This document shows positions 7,518 to 17,274 of a DNA stretch of 64,000 nt, one piece after another. Made by a program: the position numbers and the translations under genes. How positions within the stretch are numbered: the first letter of the stretch is position 1; the number at the start of each line of letters is the position of its first letter. The notes beneath the pieces are model-generated. The model was given only the letters and a program-made list of their open reading frames with translations. It ran no database searches and was not told where the DNA came from. This DNA is from Sinomonas cellulolyticus (GTDB lineage Bacteria; Actinomycetota; Actinomycetes; Actinomycetales; Micrococcaceae): assembly GCF_014656475.1 (NCBI RefSeq), contig NZ_BNCM01000012.1, forward strand, positions 1-64,000, read 5' to 3'.

Positions 7518-8536
7518 TGCCCGAGATGACGTTCTCCAAGGCGCTGAACACCGGGCTGCGCAAGGCGATGGAGCGGGACCCCAAGGTCGTGCTCATGGGC
7601 GAGGACATCGGCCGCCTCGGCGGCGTGTTCCGCATCACGGACGGCCTCCAGAAGGACTTCGGGGCCCACCGGGTCATCGACACCCCGCTGGCCGAGTCCG
7701 GCATCATGGGCACCGCGATCGGCATGGCCTACCGGGGCTACCGGCCGGTCGTCGAGGTCCAGTTCGACGGCTTCGTCTACCCGGCGTTCGACCAGATCGT
7801 GTCGCAGGTGGCCAAGCTCCACTACCGCTCGAGGGGCACCGTGAAGGTCCCCATCACACTCCGGCTGCCCTTCGGCGGCGGCATCGGCTCGCCCGAGCAC
7901 CATTCCGAGTCGCCGGAGGCGTACTTCGCGCACACGGCGGGGCTTCGGGTCATTGCACCCTCGAACCCCCAGGACGCGTACACGATGATCCAGGAGGCCA
8001 TCGCGTGCGACGATCCGGTGGTCTTCCTCGAGCCGAAGCGCCGCTACCACGACAAGGGGCAGGTCGACGAGGCCCTCGTGGACAGCGTGGGCGGCCTCGG
8101 GCTGGGCTCCGCCCGCGTCGCAGTGGAGGGCACGGACGTCACGCTCGTGGCCTACGGGCCGATGGTCAAGACGTGCCTCGATGTCGCTGTCGCCGCTGAG
8201 GACGAGGGCGTCTCGGTCGAGGTCATCGACCTGCGCTCCCTGTCCCCGGTGGACTACGGGCCGCTCGTGGCATCCGTGCGCAAGACGGGGCGGCTCGTGA
8301 TCGCCCACGAGGCGTCCCGCACGCTCGGCCTGGGCGCCGAACTCGCGGCGGAGATCACCGAGCGGTGCTTCTACCACCTCGAGCACGCCCCCGTACGGGT
8401 CACGGGGTACGACGTCCCGTACCCGCCGTCGAAGCTCGAGTTCTACCACCTGCCCGATCTCGACAGGATCCTCGACGGGGTGGACCGCGCCATGGACCGC
8501 CCCAACTCGCTCAGTTCCATGGAGGACGACGCATGA
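7517..8536 (+). CDS. bkdB: Branched-chain 2-oxoacid dehydrogenase E1 beta subunit
   Basis: A 339-residue transketolase-like beta subunit (pyrimidine domain, about 5-180, then the C-terminal transketolase domain). Family features include MGEDIGRLGGVFRITDGLQ, the segment GGGIGSPEHHSESPEAYF and the C-terminal RVTGYDVPYPPSKLEFYHLP. It works with the upstream alpha subunit as an a2b2 E1 that transfers the acyl group to lipoyl-E2. It is coupled to the E1-alpha stop and overlaps the E2 start by 4 bp, so all three are made from one message. Confidence 0.93.
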   Translation: MPEMTFSKALNTGLRKAMERDPKVVLMGEDIGRLGGVFRITDGLQKDFGAHRVIDTPLAESGIMGTAIGMAYRGYRPVVEVQFDGFVYPAFDQIVSQVAKLHYRSRGTVKVPITLRLPFGGGIGSPEHHSESPEAYFAHTAGLRVIAPSNPQDAYTMIQEAIACDDPVVFLEPKRRYHDKGQVDEALVDSVGGLGLGSARVAVEGTDVTLVAYGPMVKTCLDVAVAAEDEGVSVEVIDLRSLSPVDYGPLVASVRKTGRLVIAHEASRTLGLGAELAAEITERCFYHLEHAPVRVTGYDVPYPPSKLEFYHLPDLDRILDGVDRAMDRPNSLSSMEDDA

Positions 8537-9993
8537 GCGCGGCCGCCGCAGACCCCACGCCCGGGACGACGACCCGCGCCTTCCTCCTGCCCGACCTCGG
8601 CGAGGGCCTGACCGAGTCGGAGATCGTCTCGTGGCGGGTCGGGGTGGGGGACACCGTCACGCTCAACCAGGTCATCGGCGAGGTCGAGACGGCCAAGGCC
8701 GTCGTGGAGCTTCCGAGCCCCTACGCGGGCAAGGTCACCGCGCTGCTCGTGGCGCCGGGAGACGTCGTGGCCGTCGGCGCGCCGATCGCGGAGTTCGAGG
8801 TGGCGGCCGACGCCGGCCGCGCACCCGGCGGGACGAGCTCGCCGAAGCGCGAGGCGACTCTGGTCGGCTACGGTGCGATGCCCGAGACCGGGGGGCGCCC
8901 AGCGCGCCGAGCGCGCCGCCTCTCGGTGGTGGAGCCGGCGGCGCAGGAACCTCAGGCGCCCGCGGCGGAGCGTGGTGCATCGGCGGAGCCGGCCGTGACC
9001 ACAGCCGCGTCCGCGGAACCTGAGCCCATGGCGCCCGAGGAAACCGCGCCGGAGCCGACCCGCGGCGCCGCCTCCGAGCGGCCCCGCTCAACCCCTCCGG
9101 TCCGCAAGCTCGCGAAGGACCTCGGCGTCGACCTCACCTCCCTGACGGGCACGGGAGCCCACGGCCTCATCACCCGCGACGATGTGCTCGCCTCGATCGG
9201 CACGCAGACACCCCCGTCAGGCGCGCCGGCCACAGTCCCCGAGGGGACCCCGGCGGCCGGTGCCCCCACCGCTGAGGGGGCCGGCCGCGTCGTGCGCGAG
9301 ACGCGCTCCCCGATCAAGGGCGTGCGCAAGCACACAGCGGCGGCCATGGTGGCCAGCGCCTTCACGGCCCCGCACGCGAGCGAGTTCCTCACGATCGACG
9401 TGACGCCGGCCATGGACCTCATCGGCCGGCTCAAGGCAAGCCGGGCGTTCGCGGGCCTCAAGGTCACGCCGCTGACCCTGGTCGCCAAGGCGCTGCTGAT
9501 TGCCCTCACCCGCAACCCGACCCTGAACTCCCACTGGGACGAGGACGCACAGGAGATCGTGCAGTACCACTACGTGAACCTCGGCATCGCCGCCGCGACA
9601 CCCCGGGGGCTCATGGTGCCGAACCTGAAGGACGCCGAACGGCTCTCGCTCGCGGAGCTTGCCGGGGCGCTCGCCGAGCTCGCGCAGACCGCGAAGGACG
9701 GGCGCACAGCCCCCGCGGACCTGTCCGGCGGCACGATCTCGATCACGAACATCGGCGTCTTCGGGATCGATGCGGGCACCCCGATCCTCAACCCCGGCGA
9801 GGCAGCCATCCTCGCGATGGGCCAGGTCCGGCGGCTCCCCTGGGAGCACGAGGGCGAGATCGCGCTGCGGCAGGTCATGACGCTTTCGCTGTCCTTCGAC
9901 CATCGCCTCGTCGACGGCGAGCAGGCCTCGAGGTTCCTTGCCGATGTCGGTGCGGTCCTCGCCGACCCGGGCATGGTCCTGACGATGGTGTGA
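8533..9993 (+). CDS. bkdC: Dihydrolipoamide acyltransferase (E2) of 2-oxoacid dehydrogenase
   Basis: A 486-residue E2 with three domains. The N-terminal lipoyl domain has K55 in EVETAKAVVE as the lipoylation site. A long Ala/Pro/Glu-rich linker (about 100-185) leads to a peripheral-subunit-binding domain (about 190-225, VRKLAKDLGVDLTSLTGTG). The C-terminal catalytic domain (about 255-486) has the active-site motif DHRLVDG. A single lipoyl domain fits branched-chain or generic E2 proteins. No E3 gene is adjacent, so a shared dihydrolipoyl dehydrogenase elsewhere is expected. The gene ends just before the tandem-repeat terminator. Confidence 0.92.
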   Translation: MSAAAADPTPGTTTRAFLLPDLGEGLTESEIVSWRVGVGDTVTLNQVIGEVETAKAVVELPSPYAGKVTALLVAPGDVVAVGAPIAEFEVAADAGRAPGGTSSPKREATLVGYGAMPETGGRPARRARRLSVVEPAAQEPQAPAAERGASAEPAVTTAASAEPEPMAPEETAPEPTRGAASERPRSTPPVRKLAKDLGVDLTSLTGTGAHGLITRDDVLASIGTQTPPSGAPATVPEGTPAAGAPTAEGAGRVVRETRSPIKGVRKHTAAAMVASAFTAPHASEFLTIDVTPAMDLIGRLKASRAFAGLKVTPLTLVAKALLIALTRNPTLNSHWDEDAQEIVQYHYVNLGIAAATPRGLMVPNLKDAERLSLAELAGALAELAQTAKDGRTAPADLSGGTISITNIGVFGIDAGTPILNPGEAAILAMGQVRRLPWEHEGEIALRQVMTLSLSFDHRLVDGEQASRFLADVGAVLADPGMVLTMV

Positions 9994-10002
9994 ACCGCCA
10001 GC

Positions 10003-10103
10003 GACCCCGCAACGGTGTGGCAGGGACCCCGCAACGGTGTGGCAGGGACCCCGCAACGGTGTGGCAGGGACCCCGCAACGGTGTGGCAGGGACCCCGCAA
10101 CGG
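10003..10103 (+). repeat. Tandem 22-bp repeats, four full copies plus a partial fifth
   Basis: Units start at 10003, 10025, 10047, 10069 and 10091. The first four are identical over all 22 bases; each begins GACCCCGCAACGG and ends GTGTGGCAGG. The fifth is partial and forms the left arm of the terminator hairpin that follows. The repeats fill the space between the E2 stop and the TetR stop. No spacers are present, so this is not a CRISPR. Confidence 0.97.
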
Positions 10104-10127
10104 TGGGCTTCCGTTGCGGGGTCCCTG
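10087..10127. terminator. Bidirectional terminator built on the repeat
   Basis: CAGGGACCCCGCAACGG (10087-10103) pairs perfectly with 10111-10127 around a 7-base loop. Because the left arm is repeated upstream, each of four further copies could pair with the same right arm. Confidence 0.85.
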
Positions 10128-10143
10128 GCATCGGGTTGAGCGG

Positions 10144-10746
10144 TCAGGCCGGGGCGGTGAGCGCCGCCAGCGCCATGGCTGTGAGGATCCGCCGGGCGGG
10201 GGACGCTGCCACACGTCCCCCGTTCCGGCGCACCGAGTGCGGTGTGGAGTTGATGAGGCCGAACACCGCCTGCGCCCGCAGCCTCAGCTCCGCCGCGCTC
10301 ACGCCGGGGTGCAGCGTGCGCAACGCGCCCACCCACACGTCGACATAGGCGAGCTGGAGGGCGCGCACGCGCTCGCGGTCCTCCTCCGCCAGCGAGGGGA
10401 AGTCCCGGTCCTGGACCCGGATCACGTCCGGCTGCCGCAGCGCGAAGTCGACGTGGAAGTCCACGAGCGCGCGGAGGCGGGCGGCGTCGTCGTGCTCGGC
10501 CGCCGCGACCCGCTGCCCCCCGGCGAGGAGGTCCTCGCTCACGCCGGTCAGGAGTGCCCCGAGCACGGCCTGTTTGCCCGGGAAGTGCCGGTAGATCGCC
10601 GGTCCGCTGACCCCGGCCGCGGCCCCGAGGTCCTCGAGGGAGGCGCCGGGGAACCCCTGGGCCGCGAACAGGCCCGCGGCGGCATCGAGGATCGCCTGCC
10701 GGCGCTCGGCCTTGGCCTGGACGCGGGGACTGGATGGCTCGCTCAT
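10144..10746 (-). CDS. TetR family regulator of the leucine catabolic operon
   Basis: A 200-residue protein with an N-terminal TetR helix-turn-helix (RRQAILDAAAGLFAAQGFPG, then VSGPAIYRHFPGKQAVLGAL, about residues 15-60) and a ligand-binding C-terminal domain. GGGAGGGAC precedes the ATG. It diverges from the carboxylase/dehydrogenase operon across 102 bp holding two palindromes. In M. tuberculosis a TetR gene (Rv2506) stands beside the equivalent operon. It probably represses the operon and itself until a branched-chain acyl-CoA binds; that is inference. Confidence 0.92.
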   Translation of the reverse strand: MSEPSSPRVQAKAERRQAILDAAAGLFAAQGFPGASLEDLGAAAGVSGPAIYRHFPGKQAVLGALLTGVSEDLLAGGQRVAAAEHDDAARLRALVDFHVDFALRQPDVIRVQDRDFPSLAEEDRERVRALQLAYVDVWVGALRTLHPGVSAAELRLRAQAVFGLINSTPHSVRRNGGRVAASPARRILTAMALAALTAPA

Positions 10747-10769
10747 GTCCCTCCCGTGCTGGACATCAC

Positions 10770-10787
10770 AGTTAATCCAGATTAACT
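10770..10787. promoter_or_regulatory. TetR operator candidate 1
   Basis: AGTTAATC-CA-GATTAACT has perfect 8-base arms. It lies in the divergent region between the TetR gene and the carboxylase operon. Confidence 0.6.
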
Positions 10788-10791
10788 TAGA

Positions 10792-10817
10792 ACTCGGTTA
10801 GCCACCACTAACTGAGT
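10792..10817. promoter_or_regulatory. TetR operator candidate 2
   Basis: ACTCGGTTAG and CTAACTGAGT form 10-base arms with one mismatch around CCACCA. It shares the GTTA/TAAC core with operator 1, four bases away, suggesting cooperative or dual sites. Confidence 0.5.
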
Positions 10818-10848
10818 TGATCCCGTCAACCCGCCCACCGGAGGATCG

Positions 10849-12456
10849 ATGGAGACCCTGACCAGCCGGATCGACCCGGCGGGCCCCGTGTTCGCCGAGA
10901 ACGAGTCCGCCCAACTGGCTCTCGCCGCGGAGCTGAAGGAGCGCCTCGCCGCGGCGGCGCTCGGCGGCCCCGAGCGCTCCCGCGAACGCCATGTGGCCCG
11001 CGGCAAGCTGCTGCCGCGCGAGCGCATCGACGTGCTCCTCGACGACGGCTCGCCGTTCCTGGAGATCGCCCCGCTCGCCGCGGACGGAATGTACGACGGC
11101 GAGTGCCCGGCGGCGGGGGTGATCGCCGGCATCGGACTCGTCCATGGACGCCACGTGATGGTGGTCTCGAACGATGCGACGGTCAAGGGCGGAACGTACT
11201 ACCCGATGACGGTCAAGAAGCACCTGAGGGCGCAGGAGATCGCGCTCGAGAATCGGCTCCCGTGCGTCTACCTCGTGGACTCCGGGGGAGCGTTCCTGCC
11301 CAAGCAGGACGAGGTCTTTCCCGACCGCGAGCACTTCGGGCGGATCTTCTACAACCAGGCGCGCTTGTCTGCGGCCAAGATCCCTCAGATCGCCGCCGTC
11401 CTCGGCTCGTGCACTGCCGGTGGCGCCTATGTGCCCGCCATGAGCGACGAGACGGTCATCGTGCGCAACCAGGGCACGATCTTCCTCGGCGGTCCGCCCC
11501 TCGTGAAGGCCGCGATCGGGGAGATCGTCACCGCGGAGGACCTCGGCGGCGGCGAGGTCCACGCCCAGGTCTCGGGGGTCGCGGACCACCTCGCGGACAA
11601 CGACGAGCACGCGCTCGAGATCGTCCGGAGCATCGTCGAGACGCTGCCCCCGCCGGAGCCCGCGCCGTGGGAGGTGCGCGCCGCGGTCGAGCCCAAGGCC
11701 GACCAGGCCGAGCTCTACGGCGTGGTCCCCACCGATGTCAACGCGCCCTACGACGTGCGTGAGGTCATCGCGCGGATCGTGGACGGCAGCGAGTTCCACG
11801 AGTTCAAGAAGGACTACGGCGCCACCCTCGTCACCGGGTTCGCCCGCCTCGAGGGCCACCCCGTGGGGATCGTCGCGAACAACGGAGTGCTGTTCTCGGA
11901 GTCGGCGATGAAGGGGGCCCACTTCATCGAGCTGTGCGACCAGCGCGGCATCCCGCTGCTGTTCTTGCAGAACATCTCCGGGTTCATGGTGGGCAGCGAG
12001 GCCGAGCGCGGGGGTATCGCGAAGCACGGGGCGAAGATGGTCACTGCCGTCGCAACGACCCGCGTGCCCAAGCTCACCGTCGTCATCGGCGGCTCCTTCG
12101 GCGCGGGCAACTACTCGATGTGCGGGCGGGCCTACTCGCCACGGTTCCTGTGGATGTGGCCCGCGAGCCGGATCTCCGTCATGGGCGGCAATCAGGCGGC
12201 CTCGGTCCTCGCCACTGTGAAGCGCGACCAGCTCGAGGCCCGGGGCGAGGAGTGGCCGGCTGCCGACGAGGAGGCGTTCAAGGCGCCAATCCGGGAACAG
12301 TACGAATCGCAGGGCAGCCCCTACTACTCCACCGCCCGCCTCTGGGATGACGGCGTGATCGACCCTGCGGACACGCGGCGCGTGCTCGGCATGGCCCTCG
12401 CCGTCGTGGCCCAGAGCCCGCTGCCGGAGACCTCCTTCGGCGTCTTCAGGATGTGA
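10849..12456 (+). CDS. accD1: Methylcrotonyl-CoA carboxylase, carboxyltransferase (beta) subunit
   Basis: A 535-residue biotin-dependent carboxyltransferase. It has the two crotonase-fold halves of the family and typical methylcrotonyl-CoA segments such as [39 protein letters not shown] and the C-terminal [18 protein letters not shown]. With the alpha subunit it converts 3-methylcrotonyl-CoA to 3-methylglutaconyl-CoA in leucine breakdown. GGAGGATCG gives a strong ribosome binding site. It is the first gene of a seven-gene operon matching M. tuberculosis accD1-accA1-fadE19-scoA/scoB-Rv2499c-citE in content, though the order differs. Confidence 0.92.
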   Translation: METLTSRIDPAGPVFAENESAQLALAAELKERLAAAALGGPERSRERHVARGKLLPRERIDVLLDDGSPFLEIAPLAADGMYDGECPAAGVIAGIGLVHGRHVMVVSNDATVKGGTYYPMTVKKHLRAQEIALENRLPCVYLVDSGGAFLPKQDEVFPDREHFGRIFYNQARLSAAKIPQIAAVLGSCTAGGAYVPAMSDETVIVRNQGTIFLGGPPLVKAAIGEIVTAEDLGGGEVHAQVSGVADHLADNDEHALEIVRSIVETLPPPEPAPWEVRAAVEPKADQAELYGVVPTDVNAPYDVREVIARIVDGSEFHEFKKDYGATLVTGFARLEGHPVGIVANNGVLFSESAMKGAHFIELCDQRGIPLLFLQNISGFMVGSEAERGGIAKHGAKMVTAVATTRVPKLTVVIGGSFGAGNYSMCGRAYSPRFLWMWPASRISVMGGNQAASVLATVKRDQLEARGEEWPAADEEAFKAPIREQYESQGSPYYSTARLWDDGVIDPADTRRVLGMALAVVAQSPLPETSFGVFRM

Positions 12457-14567
12457 GCGAGATGCCAGTGACCCCTCCCGCCGCCGCCCCTTTCCGGAAG
12501 GTGCTCGTGGCCAACCGCGGCGAGATCGCCTGCCGCGTGATCCGCACCCTGCGCCGCCTCGGCATCGCGTCCGTAGCCGTCTACAGCGATGCCGACGCCG
12601 GTGCGCGCCACGTGCACGAGGCCGACGAGGCCGTCCGGATCGGGCCGGCCGCGGCGGCCCAGAGCTACCTCAGCATCCCGGCGATCCTCGGGGCATGCCG
12701 GGCGACCGGCGCCGAGGCCGTCCACCCCGGGTACGGCTTCCTCAGCGAGAACGCGGAGCTTGCCCGCGCCCTCGAGGAGGCCGGGATCGCATTCGTGGGG
12801 CCCGGCACGGAGGCGCTCGCCGTTATGGGAGACAAGATCCGGGCGAAGAACCACGTGAAGGGCTACGGCGTGCCCGTGATCCCCGGGGTGTCGGAACCGG
12901 GCCTCACCGACGACGAGCTCATCGCGAGGGCCCGCGAGGTGGGCTACCCGCTGCTCATCAAGCCGTCCGCCGGCGGCGGCGGGAAGGGCATGCAGGTCGT
13001 CGAATCGGCGGCCGATCTTCCCGGCGCCCTCGCGACCGCACGCCGCGTCGCCACGGCCGCCTTCGGGGACGGCACCCTCCTGCTCGAGCGGCTCGTCCGA
13101 TCGCCCCGGCACATCGAGGTCCAGGTCCTCGCCGACGCGCACGGCGCCACCATCCACCTCGGCGAGCGCGAATGCTCCCTGCAGCGCCGGCACCAGAAGG
13201 TGATCGAGGAGGCGCCCTCCCCGCTCTTCGAGACGCCGAAGGGAGCCCAGACACGTGCCCGTATCGGCGCCGCGGCGTGCGACGCCGCCCGCTCAGTGGG
13301 ATACGTCGGCGCCGGCACTGTCGAGTTCCTCGTCTCCGACGAGGCGCCGGACGAGTTCTTCTTCATGGAGATGAACACGCGGCTCCAGGTGGAGCACCCC
13401 GTGACCGAGATGGTCACAGGGGTAGACCTCGTCGAGCAGCAGCTGCGCGTGGCCGCCGGCGAACCCCTCGGCCTGCGCCAGGAGGACATCCGCCTCGACG
13501 GCCACGCGATCGAGGCCCGCGTCTACGCCGAGGTGCCCGCCCGCGGCTTCCTGCCCGCGACGGGCCGCATCGAGCTGCTCGACGAGCCGACGGGTGAGAC
13601 CGTGCGCGTGGACAGCTCGCTCGAGCAGGGGCTGGCCATCGGCTCCGACTACGATCCCATGCTCTCCAAGTGCATCGCATGGGGACAGGACAGGGCGGAG
13701 GCGCTCGCGGCCCTCGACGCCGCGCTCGGGGAGTACACGGTGCTCGGCGTCGCGACGAACATCGAGTACCTCAGGCTCCTCCTCGCTGATCCGGACGTAC
13801 AGGCCGGCCATCTCGACACGACGCTCATCGAGCGCCGGCTCGACTCCCTCGCCTTCCGGGCGCCGGGCGAGGCGGAGTATGCGGCTGCCGCGCTGCTCGC
13901 GCACGACGGCGGCCGGCTCGCGGACGTCTCCGGCGGACCGGCGCCCGGTCCTTGGGCCCTCGACGGGTGGCGCCTTGGAGCGGCCGCCGCCCATCGGGTC
14001 ACCCTCGGCACGCCGGACGGCGGCATCGCGACGGTGCACGTGCTGTCCACGCCCGAGGGGGTCCGCGTGAGCGTGGACCTCGCCGGAGAGAGGGGAGCCG
14101 AGCGGAAGGCCACGCTCGCGGCCGAGGCCGGCGGCGTCGTCGTGCTCACCCTCGACGGCGACGAGCACCCCTACCGCTGGGCCCAGGGAATCGCGGCGGC
14201 GGGGGAGCGGACCGTATTCCTCGGCGATCGCGGTTGGTCGGTTGCGCTGCCTGTGCTGGGGCGGGCAGAGCGGCTCGCGCGGGTGCGTGCAGCGGTGCAC
14301 CGCCACGAGGGCGAGGCTGATCCGGAAGTCCGGACCCCGATGCCCGGCACGGTCGTCTCGGTCGCGGTCGAGAATGGGCAGCGGGTCGAGGAGGGCCAGC
14401 CCCTCGTCTCGGTCGAGGCCATGAAGATGGAGCACCAGCTCACCGCAGCCCTCCCCGGCACCGTGCAGCTGCACGTTGCCCCCGGCGCCCTGGTCAAGGC
14501 AGACCAGGTCGTCGCCACAGTGATCCCCCCTGATCTCACCCCGCGCGAAGCGCACGAAGGAGCCTGA
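12453..14567 (+). CDS. accA1: Methylcrotonyl-CoA carboxylase, biotin carboxylase/carrier (alpha) subunit
   Basis: A 704-residue two-function subunit. The biotin carboxylase part (about 10-460) has the ATP-grasp glycine loop GGGGKGMQ and the family stretch [20 protein letters not shown] linker region follows, then the biotin-carrier domain at the C terminus with biotinylated K658 in EAMKMEH. The GTG at 12453 overlaps the beta-subunit stop; an ATG at 12462 is an alternative. Fused BC and BCCP with a separate carboxyltransferase is the standard actinobacterial acyl-CoA carboxylase form. The leucine-pathway role follows from the operon. Confidence 0.92.
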   Translation: MSEMPVTPPAAAPFRKVLVANRGEIACRVIRTLRRLGIASVAVYSDADAGARHVHEADEAVRIGPAAAAQSYLSIPAILGACRATGAEAVHPGYGFLSENAELARALEEAGIAFVGPGTEALAVMGDKIRAKNHVKGYGVPVIPGVSEPGLTDDELIARAREVGYPLLIKPSAGGGGKGMQVVESAADLPGALATARRVATAAFGDGTLLLERLVRSPRHIEVQVLADAHGATIHLGERECSLQRRHQKVIEEAPSPLFETPKGAQTRARIGAAACDAARSVGYVGAGTVEFLVSDEAPDEFFFMEMNTRLQVEHPVTEMVTGVDLVEQQLRVAAGEPLGLRQEDIRLDGHAIEARVYAEVPARGFLPATGRIELLDEPTGETVRVDSSLEQGLAIGSDYDPMLSKCIAWGQDRAEALAALDAALGEYTVLGVATNIEYLRLLLADPDVQAGHLDTTLIERRLDSLAFRAPGEAEYAAAALLAHDGGRLADVSGGPAPGPWALDGWRLGAAAAHRVTLGTPDGGIATVHVLSTPEGVRVSVDLAGERGAERKATLAAEAGGVVVLTLDGDEHPYRWAQGIAAAGERTVFLGDRGWSVALPVLGRAERLARVRAAVHRHEGEADPEVRTPMPGTVVSVAVENGQRVEEGQPLVSVEAMKMEHQLTAALPGTVQLHVAPGALVKADQVVATVIPPDLTPREAHEGA

Positions 14568-14570
14568 ACC

Positions 14571-15743
14571 ATGGATTTCCAGCTCACGGACGAGTACCAG
14601 GAGCTCTCAGACACGGTGCGGGAGTTCGCCGACGAGGTGGTGGCGCCCGTGTCCGCCAAGCACGACGAGGAGCACAGCTTCCCCTACGAGATCGTCGCCC
14701 AGATGGGCGAGATGGGGCTGTTCGGACTGCCGTTCCCGGAGGAGTACGGCGGGATGGGCGGGGACTACTTCGCCCTGGCACTTGCGCTCGAGCAGCTCGG
14801 CCGCGTGGACCAGTCGGTTGCGATCACCCTCGAGGCCGGCGTCTCGCTCGGCGCCATGCCGGTCCACCGTTTCGGCACCGACGCCCAGAAGGAGGAGCTC
14901 CTGCCCGATCTCGCCGCGGGGCGCGCGCTCGCGGGCTTCGGCCTGACCGAGCCGGAGGCGGGCTCCGACGCTGGCGGCACCAAGACGAACGCGCGGCTCG
15001 AGGGGACGGACGGGTCTGGTGAATGGGTCATCAACGGCTCGAAGGAGTTCATCACGAACTCGGGGACGGACATCACGAAGTTCGTGACCGTCACGGCGGT
15101 CACCGGCACCGAGGAGCGGCCCGACGGGACCACCCGTAAGGAGATCTCCACGATCATCGTGCCGTCCGGCACGCCGGGATTCCGCGCCGAGAAGGCGTAC
15201 AGCAAGGTGGGGTGGAACGCCTCGGACACACACCCGCTCTCCTTCAAGGACGCCCGCGTCCCCGAGGCCAACCTGCTCGGTACCCGCGGCCGCGGCTACG
15301 CCAACTTCCTCTCGATCCTGGACGAGGGCCGGATCGCGATCGCCGCGCTCGGCACGGGTGCCGCCCAGGGCTGCGTGGACCTCTCGGTGAAGTACGCCAA
15401 GGAGCGCAGTGCCTTCGGGACGGCCATCGGCAAGTACCAGGCCATCCAGTTCAAGATCGCCCGCATGCAGGCCCGTGCCCACACCGCCCGCCTTGCGTAC
15501 TACGACGCCGCAGCCAGGATGCTGGCCGGCAAGCCGTTCAAGACGCAGGCCGCGATCGCCAAGATGGTGGCGGGCGAGGCGGCGATGGACAACGCGCGCG
15601 ACGCGACCCAGGTCTTCGGCGGGTACGGATTCATCAACGAGTCCACGGTGGCCCGCCACTACCGCGATTCGAAGATCCTCGAGGTCGGCGAGGGCACCAC
15701 TGAGGTGCAGCTGATGCTGATCGCACGGGAGCTGGGACTGTAG
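14571..15743 (+). CDS. Acyl-CoA dehydrogenase (FadE19-like)
   Basis: A 390-residue flavoprotein dehydrogenase with all ACAD features: GFGLTEPEAGSDAGG (FAD/substrate), the WVINGSKEFITNSG segment and the C-terminal QVFGGYGFINE. It should oxidise isovaleryl-CoA or another branched acyl-CoA in the first committed step of the pathway. The catalytic Glu appears to be E374 in GEGTTEVQ, the position used by medium- and short/branched-chain dehydrogenases. Human isovaleryl-CoA dehydrogenase uses a different position, so the exact substrate is open. It follows the carboxylase by 3 bp. Confidence 0.9.
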   Translation: MDFQLTDEYQELSDTVREFADEVVAPVSAKHDEEHSFPYEIVAQMGEMGLFGLPFPEEYGGMGGDYFALALALEQLGRVDQSVAITLEAGVSLGAMPVHRFGTDAQKEELLPDLAAGRALAGFGLTEPEAGSDAGGTKTNARLEGTDGSGEWVINGSKEFITNSGTDITKFVTVTAVTGTEERPDGTTRKEISTIIVPSGTPGFRAEKAYSKVGWNASDTHPLSFKDARVPEANLLGTRGRGYANFLSILDEGRIAIAALGTGAAQGCVDLSVKYAKERSAFGTAIGKYQAIQFKIARMQARAHTARLAYYDAAARMLAGKPFKTQAAIAKMVAGEAAMDNARDATQVFGGYGFINESTVARHYRDSKILEVGEGTTEVQLMLIARELGL

Positions 15744-15781
15744 CGTAGGCCACAGATGGACACCGAGGTCAGGAGGGGCAC

Positions 15782-16576
15782 GTGATCGACAAAGTGGTGG
15801 CGAGCGCCGAGGAGGCGGTCGCGGACATCGGGGATGGTGCGTCCCTTGCCGTCGGGGGGTTCGGGCTGTGCGGGATCCCCGTGGCCCTCATCGACGCCCT
15901 CCACCGTCAGGGCACCTCGCGGCTGACCACGATCAGCAACAACTGCGGGGTGGACGACTGGGGGCTCGGCGTCCTCCTCTCGGACGGCCGCATCGAGCGG
16001 ACCATCAGCTCCTACGTGGGTGAGAACAGGGAGTTCGCTCGGCAGTTCCTTGCCGGTGAACTCGAGGTGGTCCTCACTCCGCAGGGCACCCTTGCCGAGA
16101 AGCTCCGCGCCGGCGGCGCCGGCATCCCTGCGTTCTACACGGCGGCGGGCGTGGGCACCCTCGTCGCGGAGGGCGGCCTCCCGCAGAAGTACGACGCCGA
16201 GGGGAACGTCACGCTCGCGTCCTCGCCCAAGGAGGTGCGCACCTTCAACGGCTCGGAGTTCGTCCTGGAGGAATCGCTCACCCCGGACTTCGCGCTCGTG
16301 CACGCCCAGAAGGGCGATCGGCACGGAAACCTCGTGTTCCACGCGACGGCGATGAACTTCAATCCCCTCTGCGCCATGGCCGGGAAGACCACGATCGCAG
16401 AGGTCGAGGAGCTCGTGGAGCCCGGCGAGCTCGACCCCGAGACCATCGACCTGCCGGGCATCTTCGTCCAGCGGGTGGTCCACGTTCCCCTCGGGAGCCC
16501 GCACGGCGAGAAGAGGATTGAGAAGCGGACCGTGTCGACGCCCCCGGCGCCGCAGACCACCGAGGAGGCCTCCTGA
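15782..16576 (+). CDS. scoA: 3-oxoacid CoA-transferase subunit A
   Basis: A 264-residue family I CoA-transferase alpha subunit with the nucleotide-like motif [16 protein letters not shown] near residue 25. With ScoB it moves CoA from succinyl-CoA to acetoacetate, the product of HMG-CoA cleavage, so the leucine carbon can be thiolysed to acetyl-CoA. The GTG start is preceded by AGGAGGGGCAC. It is slightly longer than the usual ~235 residues because of a C-terminal tail ending in [11 protein letters not shown]. The stop overlaps the ScoB ATG by 1 bp. Confidence 0.92.
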   Translation: MIDKVVASAEEAVADIGDGASLAVGGFGLCGIPVALIDALHRQGTSRLTTISNNCGVDDWGLGVLLSDGRIERTISSYVGENREFARQFLAGELEVVLTPQGTLAEKLRAGGAGIPAFYTAAGVGTLVAEGGLPQKYDAEGNVTLASSPKEVRTFNGSEFVLEESLTPDFALVHAQKGDRHGNLVFHATAMNFNPLCAMAGKTTIAEVEELVEPGELDPETIDLPGIFVQRVVHVPLGSPHGEKRIEKRTVSTPPAPQTTEEAS

Positions 16577-17274
16577 TGCCCTGGAGCCGCAATGAGCTCG
16601 CCGCCCGCGTCGCCAAGGAGCTCGAGAACGGACAGTACGTCAATCTGGGCATCGGCATGCCCACGCTCATCCCCAATTACATCCCCGACGGCGTCGAGGT
16701 GGTCCTGCACTCGGAGAACGGGATCCTCGGGACGGGCCCGTACCCCCGGGACGAGGACGTGGATCCGGACCTCATCAACGCAGGCAAGGAGACCGTGACG
16801 GTCAACAAGGGGGCCGCGTTCTTCGATTCCGCCACATCCTTCGGCATGGTGCGCGGCGGACACGTCGATGTGGCGGTGCTCGGCGCCATGCAGGTCTCCC
16901 GGAACGGAGACCTCGCGAACTGGATGATCCCGGGCAAGATGGTCAAGGGCATGGGCGGCGCGATGGACCTCGTGTTCGGCGCCAAGCGGCTCATCGTCAT
17001 GATGGAGCACACGGACAGGAACGGGAATCCGAAGATCCTGTCCGAGTGCACCCTGCCGCTCACCGGCCGTGGCTGCGTGGACCGCATCATCACCGACCTT
17101 GCCGTGATCGACGTGGTGCGCAGCACCGACGGAGACATCGTGGGCGCGGGGATGGAGCCAGGCTCCGGACCCGTCCTCGTGCTGCGCGAACTCGCCCCTG
17201 GTGTGACCGAGGAGCAGGTGCAGGCCGCCACGGGCACTGACCTCGAGGTGGAGATCCATGACAACGAGCCCTGA
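16576..17274 (+). CDS. scoB: 3-oxoacid CoA-transferase subunit B
   Basis: A 232-residue beta subunit carrying the catalytic glutamate in the motif [10 protein letters not shown] (near residue 50), which forms the glutamyl-CoA thioester. It is the partner of the overlapping ScoA. Its last 17 bases overlap the MaoC-like gene, and the stop codon sits inside the first of three 18-bp repeats that encode the start of that next protein. Confidence 0.93.
   Translation: MPWSRNELAARVAKELENGQYVNLGIGMPTLIPNYIPDGVEVVLHSENGILGTGPYPRDEDVDPDLINAGKETVTVNKGAAFFDSATSFGMVRGGHVDVAVLGAMQVSRNGDLANWMIPGKMVKGMGGAMDLVFGAKRLIVMMEHTDRNGNPKILSECTLPLTGRGCVDRIITDLAVIDVVRSTDGDIVGAGMEPGSGPVLVLRELAPGVTEEQVQAATGTDLEVEIHDNEP

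Noticed and set aside
10003..10103. CRISPR-like repeats
   Set aside because: The units are directly adjacent with no spacers and include the arm of a terminator hairpin; no cas genes are near.
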